Origin: Epithemia pelagica
Taxonomy: Eukaryota > Bacillariophyta > Bacillariophyceae > Surirellales > Surirellaceae
Assembly: GCA_946965045.2 (NCBI GenBank)
Contig: OX337228.1
Span: 186,001 to 250,000, forward strand
DNA: 64,000 nt
Direction of reading: 5' to 3'
The stretch's first letter is position 1. Each line of letters begins with the position of its first letter. A program made the translations under genes and the position numbers. The notes beneath the pieces were generated by a model that saw only the letters and a list, made by a program, of their open reading frames with translations, ran no database searches and was not told where the DNA came from. Below are positions 1 through 10,639 of this stretch, piece after piece.

Positions 1-673
1 GAAGAAGAAGAAGAAGAAGTAGCAGCAACGGATGCGGAATCCTAACGGTTCTCGTCTCCGACCAACTGACCACAACCTCAACAACAGGAACAAGGGGAGG
101 CCTCTCTAGCATTACAGTAAGGTATACATAGGAGAAGAGGGTTTGCTGACTGCAACACAAGGACAAGAATGGAATGTGCCAAACTAGTGAGACATTATAT
201 TCGTTGGTATATACCTACTATAGAGATTGTGAACTGTCGTTTGACTGGACGAGCATTGTGGCGAGATAGATCAATCGTAACAGCAAGCCTTGGTCTCTCT
301 GTTCGTCGCAAAGAGGGGTCGTTGCTAAGTCGCATTTATGCCAACGGGGGAGAGCATGAACGCACCCAAAACCAAAGGATGACTTTTGGGGGGCATTCCC
401 TCGGGGTTCGGTCATTCGTGTCTTTTTTTTGTGGGTGGTGGTTGTGGTGTGTTTGGTTGGATGGAATGATCATACGAGACAAAACCTTTTGGGCACGTCG
501 ATCCTACTGATTTCAAGGTTCTTTTACTCTCGTTTCAGAGGTTTCTCCCTTCTTTGTGTGGATCTTTGGTCGTTGCTGTTGGACTTGTGTGGTTTGTAGG
601 AATCCATTCTGTTTGGCCAAGAAGGGTTCTCTCGCACAACACACAACCACACACCCTGCATACTAGAATCATC
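1..673. other. Upstream region, no supported gene
   Basis: A GAA trinucleotide run opens the window. One frame reads six Glu, then Val-Ala-Ala-Thr-Asp-Ala-Glu-Ser and a TAA at 43-45, so the very end of a plus-strand gene is possible but unproven. The rest is presumably 5' flank and leader of the golgin gene starting at 674. The short open frames here show no codon bias or recognisable domain. Confidence 0.3.
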
Positions 674-3600
674 ATGTGGGGAGGCTTGAGTGATTTGGCC
701 AAAAAGGCGGAAGAAGCAGCAGCCGCGGCGCAACAAGCGGCTGCCGATGCTGCCTCGTCGTCGGCGACCAGCTCCTCGTGGGTACGTCGTTTGTCGTGGT
801 TGTCTTTTTGTAGTGTTGTGGTGGTTGTGGAATGGAAAGAGCCTGTATTGTTTGTGACATGAGTTTCTCCTGTAATACAGTCTCTCTCATTTTTCTCTCT
901 CTCATGATTGTCGGTTTATTAATTTGTTTTGGGATTGGATTGGATTTAACTCGAAACAGACGACATCGGGCTTGTTCAATTTGGATGCCATGCAAGCCAC
1001 CACCACAACAACCACAACCGCAAGCAGTGCCACGGAGGCATCCCTTTTCACCGAATCCGCATCTACGATTACACCCAGCAATACCTCCACACCAGCGTCC
1101 TCTCCCTTGTTTTCGTTTTCGCCGCCCTCGTCTTCCACGACGACAACAAGGACCACCAACCATGACAACCCTAATACTTTGGCAGCCACAGTTGTTGTCT
1201 CTCAGGATAATAAGGAACCAGAAGCGACAAAAGCAGCAACCGAAGAAGAAGAAGACGGATGGGCGGATGACTTTGATAAAGGAGTCGTGGACGACGACGA
1301 CGAAGAAGAAGAACAACCACCCATGAAGGACCCAACAATGCATCATGCCTCGGACCCTTCAACTCACGCGTCGTTGCCAAATCCTTCGAACGACAATGGC
1401 AACGATAACAACGACACTACTACCAACGAACAATTGCCAACAGCAGCAGCAACAACAACAACAACAACAACAACGAGTCCTGGTGTGCAGAACGACGAGT
1501 CCTCCTCCCCACCTCCCCGGAACGAATCCCAACTACATCCATCACCAAAGCCATTCGTAGAGGACGCGACCGTCGAGACACCCGCACAACACGAGCCAGT
1601 TCCACAACCAACCATCAGCACCTCCACGATGGAACCATCAGCATCACCATCAGTCGTGGACCGAGAGGCCCAACCACCACAGCCACCAGCAGCTCTGATT
1701 CCGGACGACGAGGATACGCACAATGACACAAAAAAGAAGAATGAGGAGGAGAAGGAAGGTAATATGAACCAGTCCAGTGTCGTGGACTCATGTGATTTGG
1801 ACGAGAATCCCCAAGCAACCATCACCACCAGTCCAGCAGAACCCGGATCCAACGAACCAACAACCGCACAGGAGCAGAACCAGGACATCAACAACGACGA
1901 TGATAATATCGACAAAGCAAAGAATGTGGACGTGGACGTAGACGCCGAGGCAGCTTCCAGGACCGATTCTGTCCCCCCAACAACAAGCGATCCCTACAAT
2001 GGGGAACCGAGTACGAATGGTGACCAAGCAGCAAGAACCAACGAAACACCAGAAAACGACAATGAGGAGGAGGAGGAACCGCCCGCTTCGGATGATGGGG
2101 GCGTTCCAGAATCCGAATCGACCCCCCAACACTCTGTAGCAGAAACAACGCTGGCCAACAACAGCATCGACAACAACACAGTACATGCAACAGGAGGCGC
2201 CACACCTACTACGTCTACTGAGACTGCGACTGCTTCTCATCGTGAAATGATGGATATACAACAGCACGACGATGCACTCTTGTCGCAATTCTCGGATCAA
2301 TTGCGACGATTGGAGGAGAATCATGACGCTCAAATTCAAGAATTGGAACGGCGGCACCAGCAAGCCGTGGAGGAGGCCGTGAAGCAGGTTCGCACCCAAC
2401 AGACGCAACAAGTGGACCAATTGCAACAACAAGCTCAACGTGCGAAACAAGAGTCGCAGCAGTATGCCCAACAATTACAAGCCTTGCAAACAGAAAAACA
2501 AGAGTTGGAACACCAAGTCCAAACACGGTCCAAAGATGTTGGACGAGCGAGTGCCTTGCACAAGCGAGATTTGAAAATTTTGCAAGAACAATTGTTGGAA
2601 CGGGAAGAAAAGGCCACGCAAGCGACCGAATTGGCTCAACGGACCCAAGCAGAATTGCAACAGGTTCAAGAGCAACTGTCCCAATTGACTCAAACCCATG
2701 GAGAATTGTCGACCCGATCCAAAGTGGTGGCCACAGAACTCGTGGAACGACGCACCGAATGTCGCGATTTGAAACTCCAATTGCAGAACGTTACGGAACA
2801 AAAGGAATCCTTGACCGAAACGGTCGAACAATTGCAATTGCAACTCTCCAATCACAATTTGAACCGATCCGAAACTACCGAACAGGTCCAAACCCTTCAA
2901 GAACAGGTCACTACCTTGACCAGTCAAGTGTCGACGCAACAATCGGCTCACGAATCCGCCTTGCACAAGGCGGAAGGATCCCTTCGCGAGTACAAGAAAA
3001 AAGCCCAACACGAATTGGCCTTGTCCAATGCCCGATCAGCCGCGGCCGTCCAAGCTAAGGAAGAAGCGGAATTGGAAGCTCGGGCGGCCCGCACCACGGC
3101 CGATTCTGCCATGGAACGAGCCATTCAAGCGGAATTGGAAAGCAAACAAGCCATGGCCCAACACAAGGCCTTGTCGGATCAAGTCTTGGCCGAACAAGCC
3201 CAACGACAAGCCAACCTGGACAAGGCAGTCACTGAACGCAATGCCGCTCAAGCTCAAGTTACGAGCTTGTCGCAAGAATTGGATCAAACCTGGACAGCCA
3301 AGGAGGCCTTGGACCGGGCCTTGGCCGTGAAAAAAACGGAATTGGCCTCCGAGACGGCACGAGTACACACCTTGCAACAGGACCACGAACGATTGGAAGA
3401 AGAACGCGATGGATTACAAGAAACGGTGGTGACCTTGCGGCAATTGTTGGATCAACAAGCAGCAACGCTCGCTCGTGGCAATAGTACGTCCGATACTCCG
3501 TTGGATCAAGACAATCATCATGATCACCAATTAGGGTCCTTGGAACAGGCCCATACCACCATTGCTTCGTTAAAACGAGAATTACAAGAAGCCAATGAAG

Positions 3601-4361
3601 TTATTGATGATTTGAAAGACGCTCTCAAGAGTTCGGTCAATGATCAAGCCAATGCGGCGACAACCGCATCATCGTCACTAGATGCCAATCACGCATCATC
3701 TCCTGCCATGTCGTCATCATCTAATACCACTCATCATCCCAGTAATACCAATGGCTTGTTTTATGCCATGGAAAAACAAGCCGAATTGAAAACGGCTCAA
3801 ACCGAAATTAATCGTTTGGCCAATTTGTTGGCCGATATGCAAACGGAGCGAAGCGAAGCCGTCGAAGCCATGCAAGATATGAAACAACGCATGGAATCGG
3901 CCGAAGCTCGACTGGAACGCTACAAAAAGTTGGCCTCTGCTGCGAGTAATAGTGCCCCATCCGCAGCCACACGATCTGACGACGATCCTATGGCACATGA
4001 TGGAACGAGCAATGGAACTCGATCAAACACGACGACTCCCACAACCGACAACACCAGCGACGATGCCGCCACCAATATAGAATACTTGAAAAATATTCTC
4101 TTGTCCTATTTGCATGCGCAAACCGTGACAGAGAAAAAGGCCTTGGTCCCTGTCATTGCGGCCGTCTTGTGTTTGACGCCCCACGAACAAGCGGCCGCCC
4201 TTCAAGCCGTGGATCGATCCCACCAGAATCATCTCGCCACAGCGGCTGCCACCCAATCGAGTAGTTTGTGGAATTCGCTGGTGGCAGCCTCCTTGGGAAC
4301 GAGCAACAGCAACAGTAGCTCCATGACCAGTCCCTCAAGTAAGAGCGGGAGTCTCAAGTAA
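674..4361 (+). CDS. GRIP-domain golgin, long coiled-coil protein
   Basis: Predicted to tether vesicles at the trans-Golgi, the known role of GRIP golgins, which bind Arl1-GTP through the GRIP domain. Exon 1 is 674-781; a GTACGT...ACAG intron spans 782-959; exon 2 is 960-4361, giving 1169 residues. The N-terminus begins MWGGLSDLAKKAEEAAA, an amphipathic Ala/Glu helix. Residues about 50-460 are acidic and Ser/Thr/Pro-rich. Residues about 464-1030 are nearly continuous Gln/Glu/Leu coiled coil. A C-terminal GRIP-like segment lies at about 1075-1121 (EYLKNILLSYLH, then LVPVIAAVLCLTPHE), with the family's aromatic residue at about 1078. The start was chosen because it begins exon 1 and the splice joins in frame. 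The ATG-less stretch at 924-959 that would otherwise open exon 2 is intronic. Domain assignment is by motif only, without a database search. Confidence 0.75.
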
Positions 4362-4828
4362 AAGCGAAAGCAACTAGTTCCTATTAGAAGCAGCGGCGAA
4401 CTAAACTGCGAGTTTCGAACAGTGTGCCCATGTGACTTTATCTGTACGACTCGAGTCCCTTTGTATGTCTGGAATAGACCGGGACAATCGCTTTCTGAGG
4501 CATCTTAAGACTTTCCGACAATGGACTTATTCCTCTATCATCGCGGGATAGATATAGAGTCTATCAAACTCCCATCTCGCAAGCGGACACGAGGGGAGAG
4601 CCTCCCACGTTTCGTGTTTCGTGACCTTTGTTCTGTTCTCATCTCCACACAATCACGTCTATCATACCTAGTCAACACTTAAGGGGTCGTCCGAAGACGA
4701 TTCACACAGCTAATCTTTATCTTTCCTTTTTTAAAGGTGAAAATCATTGCTATTCTCACTTAATGAACGCCGATGCGATCAATGTAATCGTACTATATCA
4801 GGCTTTGAAATAATACACTTTATAGAAG
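4362..4828. other. Convergent 3' intergenic region
   Basis: This lies between the stop of the golgin gene (+) and the stop of the oxygenase gene (-), so it holds two 3' UTRs. Nothing else was recognised. Confidence 0.5.
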
Positions 4829-7800
4829 TTAGTCAATCACAATCACCTCTTGGTCATTTGGTCCCTTCGCACGTTTTGCGGGGGGCTCTTCTAGTGCCGA
4901 CGGCAGACGACGATGGTTCAACTTTTCGAGCTTGATGCGTACAATGGCAAGCTTGTTTGCATTGGATTCATATTGTGTGAAATGAGCCTGATGCAGTTCC
5001 TTGGTCTTTCTCACAATCACGGATGCATTCTTTCCCGTCGTGTGGCTTGCTCTAATATGCGCACTGTAGCCTCGGGAGTTACTTCCAGCACTTCGTGCAA
5101 GACTTCTCGCGTGGCCGATGCCCCCTCCCACGCAAATCTCACCAGCTTCTCGGTCACTCCAAAGAAAAACGTCGAGAGGACGGCTACCTGACTTTGCCTG
5201 TGGCATTCTCCAGGAAAAAACAGGAGGTCCACCACGAGTCAAGCGAAGCAGATCATTCTCTTGCTTTTTCAACTCTGCAACCTTCATGTCCCGAACAACT
5301 TTTTGAATATGAGCTACGCATTTGTTTTTGGCCTCTGCGTGCATGCATGTGCTATTGGTCGAGCTCAGACTTTGCAATGTCTTGGAAGCCGTAGACAGGA
5401 TGGATAAGGGGGCCAAAGATGCCCAGCTTTCCAAACGATGAAACATCTGGGGAGTCCCGTACAGAAAGAGTTCGTTGACTACGAGTCGAACCGCGGATGA
5501 CGCCCACACCTGCGGTAATCTGACAACACCAAGAAACGCGTTCAGAATAGATCCTCGAAGATTTGCAATGTCTGCGAGCGGGAACTTCGTAGAAAAGTTT
5601 TTGACTGCTGCAATCTGATTGGCCAAAACCGTAACGACCGATGCCGTCGTGCTCCATTGACGCATTTTGACAAAGCAAACATTGGCAGCAGGGGATAAAC
5701 TCTCCCATCCATACGCCGTGGAAAGAGTTCCAATACGCCGGAAAATCTCCTCTTCAGATTCATGGGGATGCCTTTGCGTTGTCGTGCTGAAAATACGGAT
5801 CGTCTTTTGTATCAGTGACTCAAGGCTTGACTTGTCCTCCACCACTTTCTTAATTGAAAGAAAGTGCTCCAATAAGGTCAAGAAACCCATACAATTGACT
5901 TTGTTTCCAATATCAGGAAGATTTTCTAGAAACAGATGCACCGGAACAATCTTCTCATCTTTCCATCCATATTCTCTTATCATTGAAGCAAGAATTGAAA
6001 TCACCTTCGACGACGGTGACTGGGATTGATTCTTAGAAAGTCCCTGGAGAATGGTATTGAATGATGACCAAAAAGAGCTTCGTCCTTTTATCAAAGTGTG
6101 GAGAATGACAAAATCACCCGAGGAAAGGGTGGGATTTGACTGTGCGATAAACTTCAAGGCACGATCCAGCAGATGGGGTTTGCTTTGAACCTTTTCGACT
6201 GCACTGGAGAAATGATAGCGACACTCTCTCTCAAAAACTCCGTCACTGGAAAAGGCAATCAAAATGCAAGTGCCGTACGTTGTTTCACGTGCAACTCCCT
6301 CGTTACCAGTGTATTGGGGCTCTGTCGAGTGTTCCAATCCCCACAATTCCTTCCTTACATAATCTACTTCGGCCAACAGATTGCCTCCCTCATCAAAGGC
6401 TTCTAACTGAATTTCTCGATTAAACCATCTTGAAAGTGCTTCTGCATCACTCCCATCTTGGTGGAACAGTTCTTTGAAGGAAACATACCCGGGTTCTGTA
6501 TCACAAACCTCAAAATCTGCGTAATCAATGTGCGGACACCCACCCCCACGTTCGTAATCGATCCTCTCTAACTTGGCAATCACTAGTTCCCATCCTTGTG
6601 CTCGACTGATCGTCTTGGCCAAGGCTCGGTCCGAGCCCTTGAGGGCACCTACTCCAAGTCGCGTCAAGGATGCCGTCGTGTACTGATGATCCATGGGCAC
6701 GGCAAACAGCGATTCACTCGGGTCCAATTGCTCGAGGACTGATACCAAGCCACCGTTGGCCAAAGTGGCAACCGACGGTTTCGAGACTTGATTGCCCGTA
6801 TAGCAAAGAGAATAAATGAGAGCCAGTCGATGCCCTGACTCAATGGGCATAATTTCATGTTCGCAATCGGCATAGTGTGCCACATAGCGGCAACTGTACG
6901 GAGAGGTCTTGGGTTCGTGCATGGCAAAGGTTTCGGTTTTGCCATTGTGCGTGACGACAAACGAGCCTCCCGTAAAGCGACTGGGAAGTTGAATGACGAG
7001 CGTAGCAAACATACCGTCCGCCTTTTCGGTATCGCGATGTTTTTTGAAAAAGCCTCCGGGTTCATAGAGCAAGAGCTTGTACAATTCGGTTCGAACCAGA
7101 TCGGGAGGGACACCGAGTGCGGTGCAGACCTTGCTCGTCAGTGCTTGCAAGGCCGCAGGCCAGGCTGGATTGGTCAAGGTTACCTTGTTGGCATCAATTT
7201 GAAGCGTGTTGCGGACCGACGTGTCCACAATGGTTTCCATGCCCCGTCCATGAGGGGCTTGCTGGGCCGCTGCTTTGAGCTTGTCGGCATTGTATGGATC
7301 TAAGGGTACCGAAATGTCCCCCACTCCTTCTACCAACAGTCCGGGAGCAGCCGGCAGTTCGGTCGCCACGCCTCCAGTGCAAGTCGATCCTTCCGAGTCG
7401 AGAGAATCCAGAGCATCATAGACATGTTCCAAAGTCAATGGCGTCTTTCCGTCTTCATCGCTTTCTGTTTCTTGTAGGCTTTCCTGTGGGCTTTCTTCTG
7501 GGCTTTCTTCTCTTGGTTTGGCTGTGTTTTCTTCTTTTGGTTTGACTGTGTTTTCTTCCTCGTGTTGTGCTTCACTTTCTTCCTTTTCTTTTGCTGGGAC
7601 TTGCTCGTTCTCTTGTAATGATTTGGCTTGCTCCTTTTGTTCTTGGTCTTCTTCTTTTGCACCTCTTGCCTTTGGCTCGTCTTGTTCTTGTTCTTGTTCT
7701 TGTGTTTCTGCTGGTTCTTCGTTGGTTGCCGGATCCACCTTGGCCGGAGAGGCTTCGTCGGTCGACACGACTGGCTTGAGTATCTGCTGCTTTGTTTCGG

Positions 7801-8269
7801 ATGCAAGGTTGGGTTCTTCCAAATCATGAATGGGTGATGGCTCTACATCCATACGATTCGCTACAGGGCTTTCTCTTTCTTCTGGGTGTTCGTCTGGACT
7901 TTTGTGTCTTGGTTCTACTTTTTCTTCTTCCTTTTGTTTCGTTCTTTGTTTTTCCTGTTGTTCTGCTTGAACTGTCTCCGCCTCTTTGGATGCTTGATAT
8001 CCCTCCTTTTCTTGCTCGCGGTTTGCTTTCGGCTCGTCTTGTGTTCCTGATGGTTGATCCAACTTTGCCGGAGAGGCTTCCTCCGTCGACACCACCGGTT
8101 GGAGGAGCTGCTGCATCGATTCTGGAATTGCGGATTCCAAATTGGGTGCCTCAACATCCATATCCATACGATTCGTTCCAGACTCGTCCTGATTGTGGTT
8201 GTTGTCCCCGGTGTCACCTCCACCTCCCCCTGCCGCCACGACCATGGATACCGGCCCATTCGACGACAT
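4829..8269 (-). CDS. 2-oxoglutarate/Fe(II)-dependent oxygenase with repeated acidic N-terminus
   Basis: Single-exon gene of 1146 residues starting at an ATG at 8269. Residues 1-275 are Glu/Lys/Gln-rich and contain an internal duplication. Residues about 380-490 match the prolyl-4-hydroxylase type 2OG-Fe(II) fold: YKLLLYEPGGFFKKHRDTEK, with the HxD pair at H411/D413, then TGGSFVV. The distal iron His is H471 (CEHEI) and the 2OG-binding Arg is R481 (GHRLALIY). The complete HxD...H plus Arg set argues for an active enzyme. Residues 490-1120 form a long region I cannot assign; the C-terminus has a basic PPAKRAK patch that could be a nuclear signal. The substrate cannot be read from sequence; protein hydroxylation is the usual activity for this fold. 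It is divergently placed against the STK19-like gene across about 1.2 kb. Confidence 0.72.
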   Translation of the reverse strand: MSSNGPVSMVVAAGGGGGDTGDNNHNQDESGTNRMDMDVEAPNLESAIPESMQQLLQPVVSTEEASPAKLDQPSGTQDEPKANREQEKEGYQASKEAETVQAEQQEKQRTKQKEEEKVEPRHKSPDEHPEERESPVANRMDVEPSPIHDLEEPNLASETKQQILKPVVSTDEASPAKVDPATNEEPAETQEQEQEQDEPKARGAKEEDQEQKEQAKSLQENEQVPAKEKEESEAQHEEENTVKPKEENTAKPREESPEESPQESLQETESDEDGKTPLTLEHVYDALDSLDSEGSTCTGGVATELPAAPGLLVEGVGDISVPLDPYNADKLKAAAQQAPHGRGMETIVDTSVRNTLQIDANKVTLTNPAWPAALQALTSKVCTALGVPPDLVRTELYKLLLYEPGGFFKKHRDTEKADGMFATLVIQLPSRFTGGSFVVTHNGKTETFAMHEPKTSPYSCRYVAHYADCEHEIMPIESGHRLALIYSLCYTGNQVSKPSVATLANGGLVSVLEQLDPSESLFAVPMDHQYTTASLTRLGVGALKGSDRALAKTISRAQGWELVIAKLERIDYERGGGCPHIDYADFEVCDTEPGYVSFKELFHQDGSDAEALSRWFNREIQLEAFDEGGNLLAEVDYVRKELWGLEHSTEPQYTGNEGVARETTYGTCILIAFSSDGVFERECRYHFSSAVEKVQSKPHLLDRALKFIAQSNPTLSSGDFVILHTLIKGRSSFWSSFNTILQGLSKNQSQSPSSKVISILASMIREYGWKDEKIVPVHLFLENLPDIGNKVNCMGFLTLLEHFLSIKKVVEDKSSLESLIQKTIRIFSTTTQRHPHESEEEIFRRIGTLSTAYGWESLSPAANVCFVKMRQWSTTASVVTVLANQIAAVKNFSTKFPLADIANLRGSILNAFLGVVRLPQVWASSAVRLVVNELFLYGTPQMFHRLESWASLAPLSILSTASKTLQSLSSTNSTCMHAEAKNKCVAHIQKVVRDMKVAELKKQENDLLRLTRGGPPVFSWRMPQAKSGSRPLDVFLWSDREAGEICVGGGIGHARSLARSAGSNSRGYSAHIRASHTTGKNASVIVRKTKELHQAHFTQYESNANKLAIVRIKLEKLNHRRLPSALEEPPAKRAKGPNDQEVIVID
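7664..8173 (-). repeat. Internal coding duplication in oxygenase N-terminus
   Basis: Residues about 33-82 and 138-202 are two diverged copies of one segment. Each runs NRMD-V-(E/D), then a PNL motif, QQ(L/I)L(Q/K)PVVST(E/D)EASPAK, and ends in a QDEPKA-type stretch. The separating spacer is Glu/Lys/Gln-rich. Seen directly in the translation. Confidence 0.8.
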
Positions 8270-9463
8270 GATTGAATGGTTTCCGTCTTGTCTCTATTGG
8301 TTGGACTAGTACGAAGAATATCCCACCTTCTTGTTCCATGGAACAAAGCGGTTGTGTGGTTTTGTTTTGTCTCTCCACAAAAAAAGTGTGGCGGCGCGGT
8401 GAGATCGCATGTCCGAGGCGGCACAACTGGAAAATGGCGCGAGCACGTGAGGCGATGTGAGGATTCGGTACACATTTATATATCCGCTCAAAATCTGGAG
8501 ACTCTCACGAATATTATCTGTGGGGAAGGACAAACGGATACGGATAGAGGAAGGAGAGGAGTAGCAAGAGTCCGAGAGATTTCGAATTTGCATGTGCAAG
8601 TACAAGTACCTTCTTCATCGACCCTACTCCAATCAGGTAGATCATCGGAAAGCAACCGCACCACACCTGACGAATGATTGAAGCAGATGGAACAATGTAC
8701 GAACGTAACCCTAACTATCATCTCTCCTCGTGGTATTATGTACGTACATACGAAAGCTGTGAACGCACTTAAAAAAAAGAAAAAGGGAAAGGTGGTCCTT
8801 CGTTTTTGTTTCAAACGGCCAGGAGATTTCTATCCCAAAAGCTGCCGACTTCCATGGTACTCCTACAACTTGAATTCGTGAGGAGTATTTGCATCGGAGC
8901 TTTTTTTTCAAATTTGTTCCACAATGGATGGGTCGTCACTCTTTTCTTGCTCTTTTGTGCATCGTGGACAAGCAACGACCACACACACGCACGTGGTGCA
9001 CACGAAAAGGACGAGAAGTGAGATCAGGAATCTCAGTCTCTCTTTCCCTCGCCTCTTTTCTTCATAAAGTAGTTTCTGTTACACTGTAATAGTCATGAAG
9101 TACTCGAAACGACGACCTATAGAGCTTTTCCATTGAATTTTTGAGTGCCAACGATGTGGAGAGAGAAAAAGGACGCCTCTCGATGGAGCTATACTCCTAT
9201 GAGACAGGATAGCTCCTATGAGACAGGATAGATACCATAGCATACATAGCATATATTTTGCTACCTCTTCTTCATACTCTCTAACGGCTTAAAATAGGTA
9301 TGTACAAAGTTATTCTATAGTCGTTGTCCACCGGCTGGAGGAGGAGTTGCAGCGCACGTTTCAATCTGTCGTCGTCGCTTATCACCATGAACTCATCGAC
9401 GGAGAGAGAGGTTGCTAATTAGTGTCGTGTCATGTTTTCTAGTGTTGTTGCGTGCCAGCTAGG
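8270..9463. other. Divergent intergenic region with 19-bp tandem duplication
   Basis: About 1.2 kb separates the start codons of the oxygenase (-) and the STK19-like gene (+), so it must carry both promoters. At 9194-9231 a 19-bp unit (CTCCTATGAGACAGGATAG) is repeated twice exactly, followed by CATAGCATACATAGCATAT. No gene was supported. Confidence 0.5.
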
Positions 9464-10639
9464 ATGAGCACGCCATTGGAGGCCAAGTCCGACACGAAAC
9501 CAAACATCCCAATCAAGAAGAAGAAGAACGACAACAAGACGGTGTTGGTGGTGAAACCATTCAAAAAGAAGAAGCAACGTTCCCAGTGGAAACCATCGCG
9601 CTTGATGACACGAACGTCTGTCACGCAACAAACCCAACGATTACTCCTCGAGCAACAACAACAACAAGAACAAGAATCCTCCAAAGTGGAAACCACAGAC
9701 TTGTTTGAGAATGACCACAACAACGACGAGACTGACACTGCCGAAAATGCACTGGCATGGTGCGATACCCTTCAAGTCCTTTATTCCTTGCAACAGCAAT
9801 CCTCCACCACCAACAACAACACCAGCCACAACAACGAATCTTGTTTGCCCATTCCCCTCAAAACCAGTGGACAATATATCTACGCCGTCTTGGACTGTCA
9901 ATTGTATGCCTCGGGCTTGCAAGATTCCATTGTCGCACGAGAACTCTCGGAATTGCAAGCGCAAACCGTTGTGATTCCACTGGGACCGCCTCGTACCAAC
10001 CACGGAAGCAGCAGCAACAATTCGGGACCCACCGTGTGGCTCACGAAACAAGACTATGACCGGGCCGTGCGCGATGCCGTCCAAACTCACTTGGCGGTTC
10101 CTAATGTCACAACCACAACACCCCATCCATTGGACGTTTCGTGGATCCACAGTTGTGTGGAATGGTTTTTAGACACGGTCTTGATAAAACACTGTACTGG
10201 AAATATCATTGCGCACGACGACGAATTGAAACAGGCCTGGAAGACACGAACCACAACAACATCATCATCGTCATCACAAGAAGGGCCCAATCACGCAGAC
10301 AAGAAGGAGCCATCCGTAGACGACGTGATTCAGTTCTTGGTACATTTGAATCTTCTCTTACCCTGTAGTTGGAGTCACGAATCCTATCAAGTCTGGTACC
10401 CCACCTGGCCCTTGGTCTTGCAAACCTGGACGCAAACCTCGCAACGACTGGTCACTCTGCTCAAACAATCCTATTACAAGGAAAAGTCGTTGGTGTCGAT
10501 TCAAAAATCTCTGGGTCAACGCAGCCCCATTCCCATCTTACTCTTGCTGCAATACCTGGAAACTCGAGGCATGGTCAAGACAGTCCACAAACCGTCGGGC
10601 CCCTTTATCCAATTGACGGCCACCGGAGCAGGACGGTAA
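9464..10639 (+). CDS. STK19-like winged-helix protein (intact copy)
   Basis: 391 residues, single exon. I start it at the first ATG (9464). The first 130 residues are Lys- and Gln-rich low complexity. From about residue 136 it resembles STK19 (Pfam Stk19). GQYIYAVLDCQLYASGLQ and RELSELQ, then VIPLG and LTKQDYDRAV, correspond to the first winged helix. The C-terminus has WYPTWPLVLQTWTQTSQRLV, then YYKEKSLVSIQKSLGQRSPI and LLLQYLETRGMVKTV, matching the family's K-Y-x-E-L-L-L-x-E-L-x-x-R and final beta-wing pattern. STK19 is now regarded as a nuclear DNA-binding winged-helix protein acting in transcription-coupled repair rather than a kinase; the same role here is inference. A decayed duplicate lies at 13285-14320. 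ESCRT winged-helix proteins were considered and fit less well. Confidence 0.65.
   Translation: MSTPLEAKSDTKPNIPIKKKKNDNKTVLVVKPFKKKKQRSQWKPSRLMTRTSVTQQTQRLLLEQQQQQEQESSKVETTDLFENDHNNDETDTAENALAWCDTLQVLYSLQQQSSTTNNNTSHNNESCLPIPLKTSGQYIYAVLDCQLYASGLQDSIVARELSELQAQTVVIPLGPPRTNHGSSSNNSGPTVWLTKQDYDRAVRDAVQTHLAVPNVTTTTPHPLDVSWIHSCVEWFLDTVLIKHCTGNIIAHDDELKQAWKTRTTTTSSSSSQEGPNHADKKEPSVDDVIQFLVHLNLLLPCSWSHESYQVWYPTWPLVLQTWTQTSQRLVTLLKQSYYKEKSLVSIQKSLGQRSPIPILLLLQYLETRGMVKTVHKPSGPFIQLTATGAGR

Noticed and set aside
9464-10639. ESCRT (VPS25 or CHMP7) identity for the winged-helix gene
   Set aside because: The C-terminal block with Y-x-E-K-S-L...L-G-Q-R-S-P and the first-domain VIPLG...DY pattern fit STK19 better; no Snf7 helices are present.
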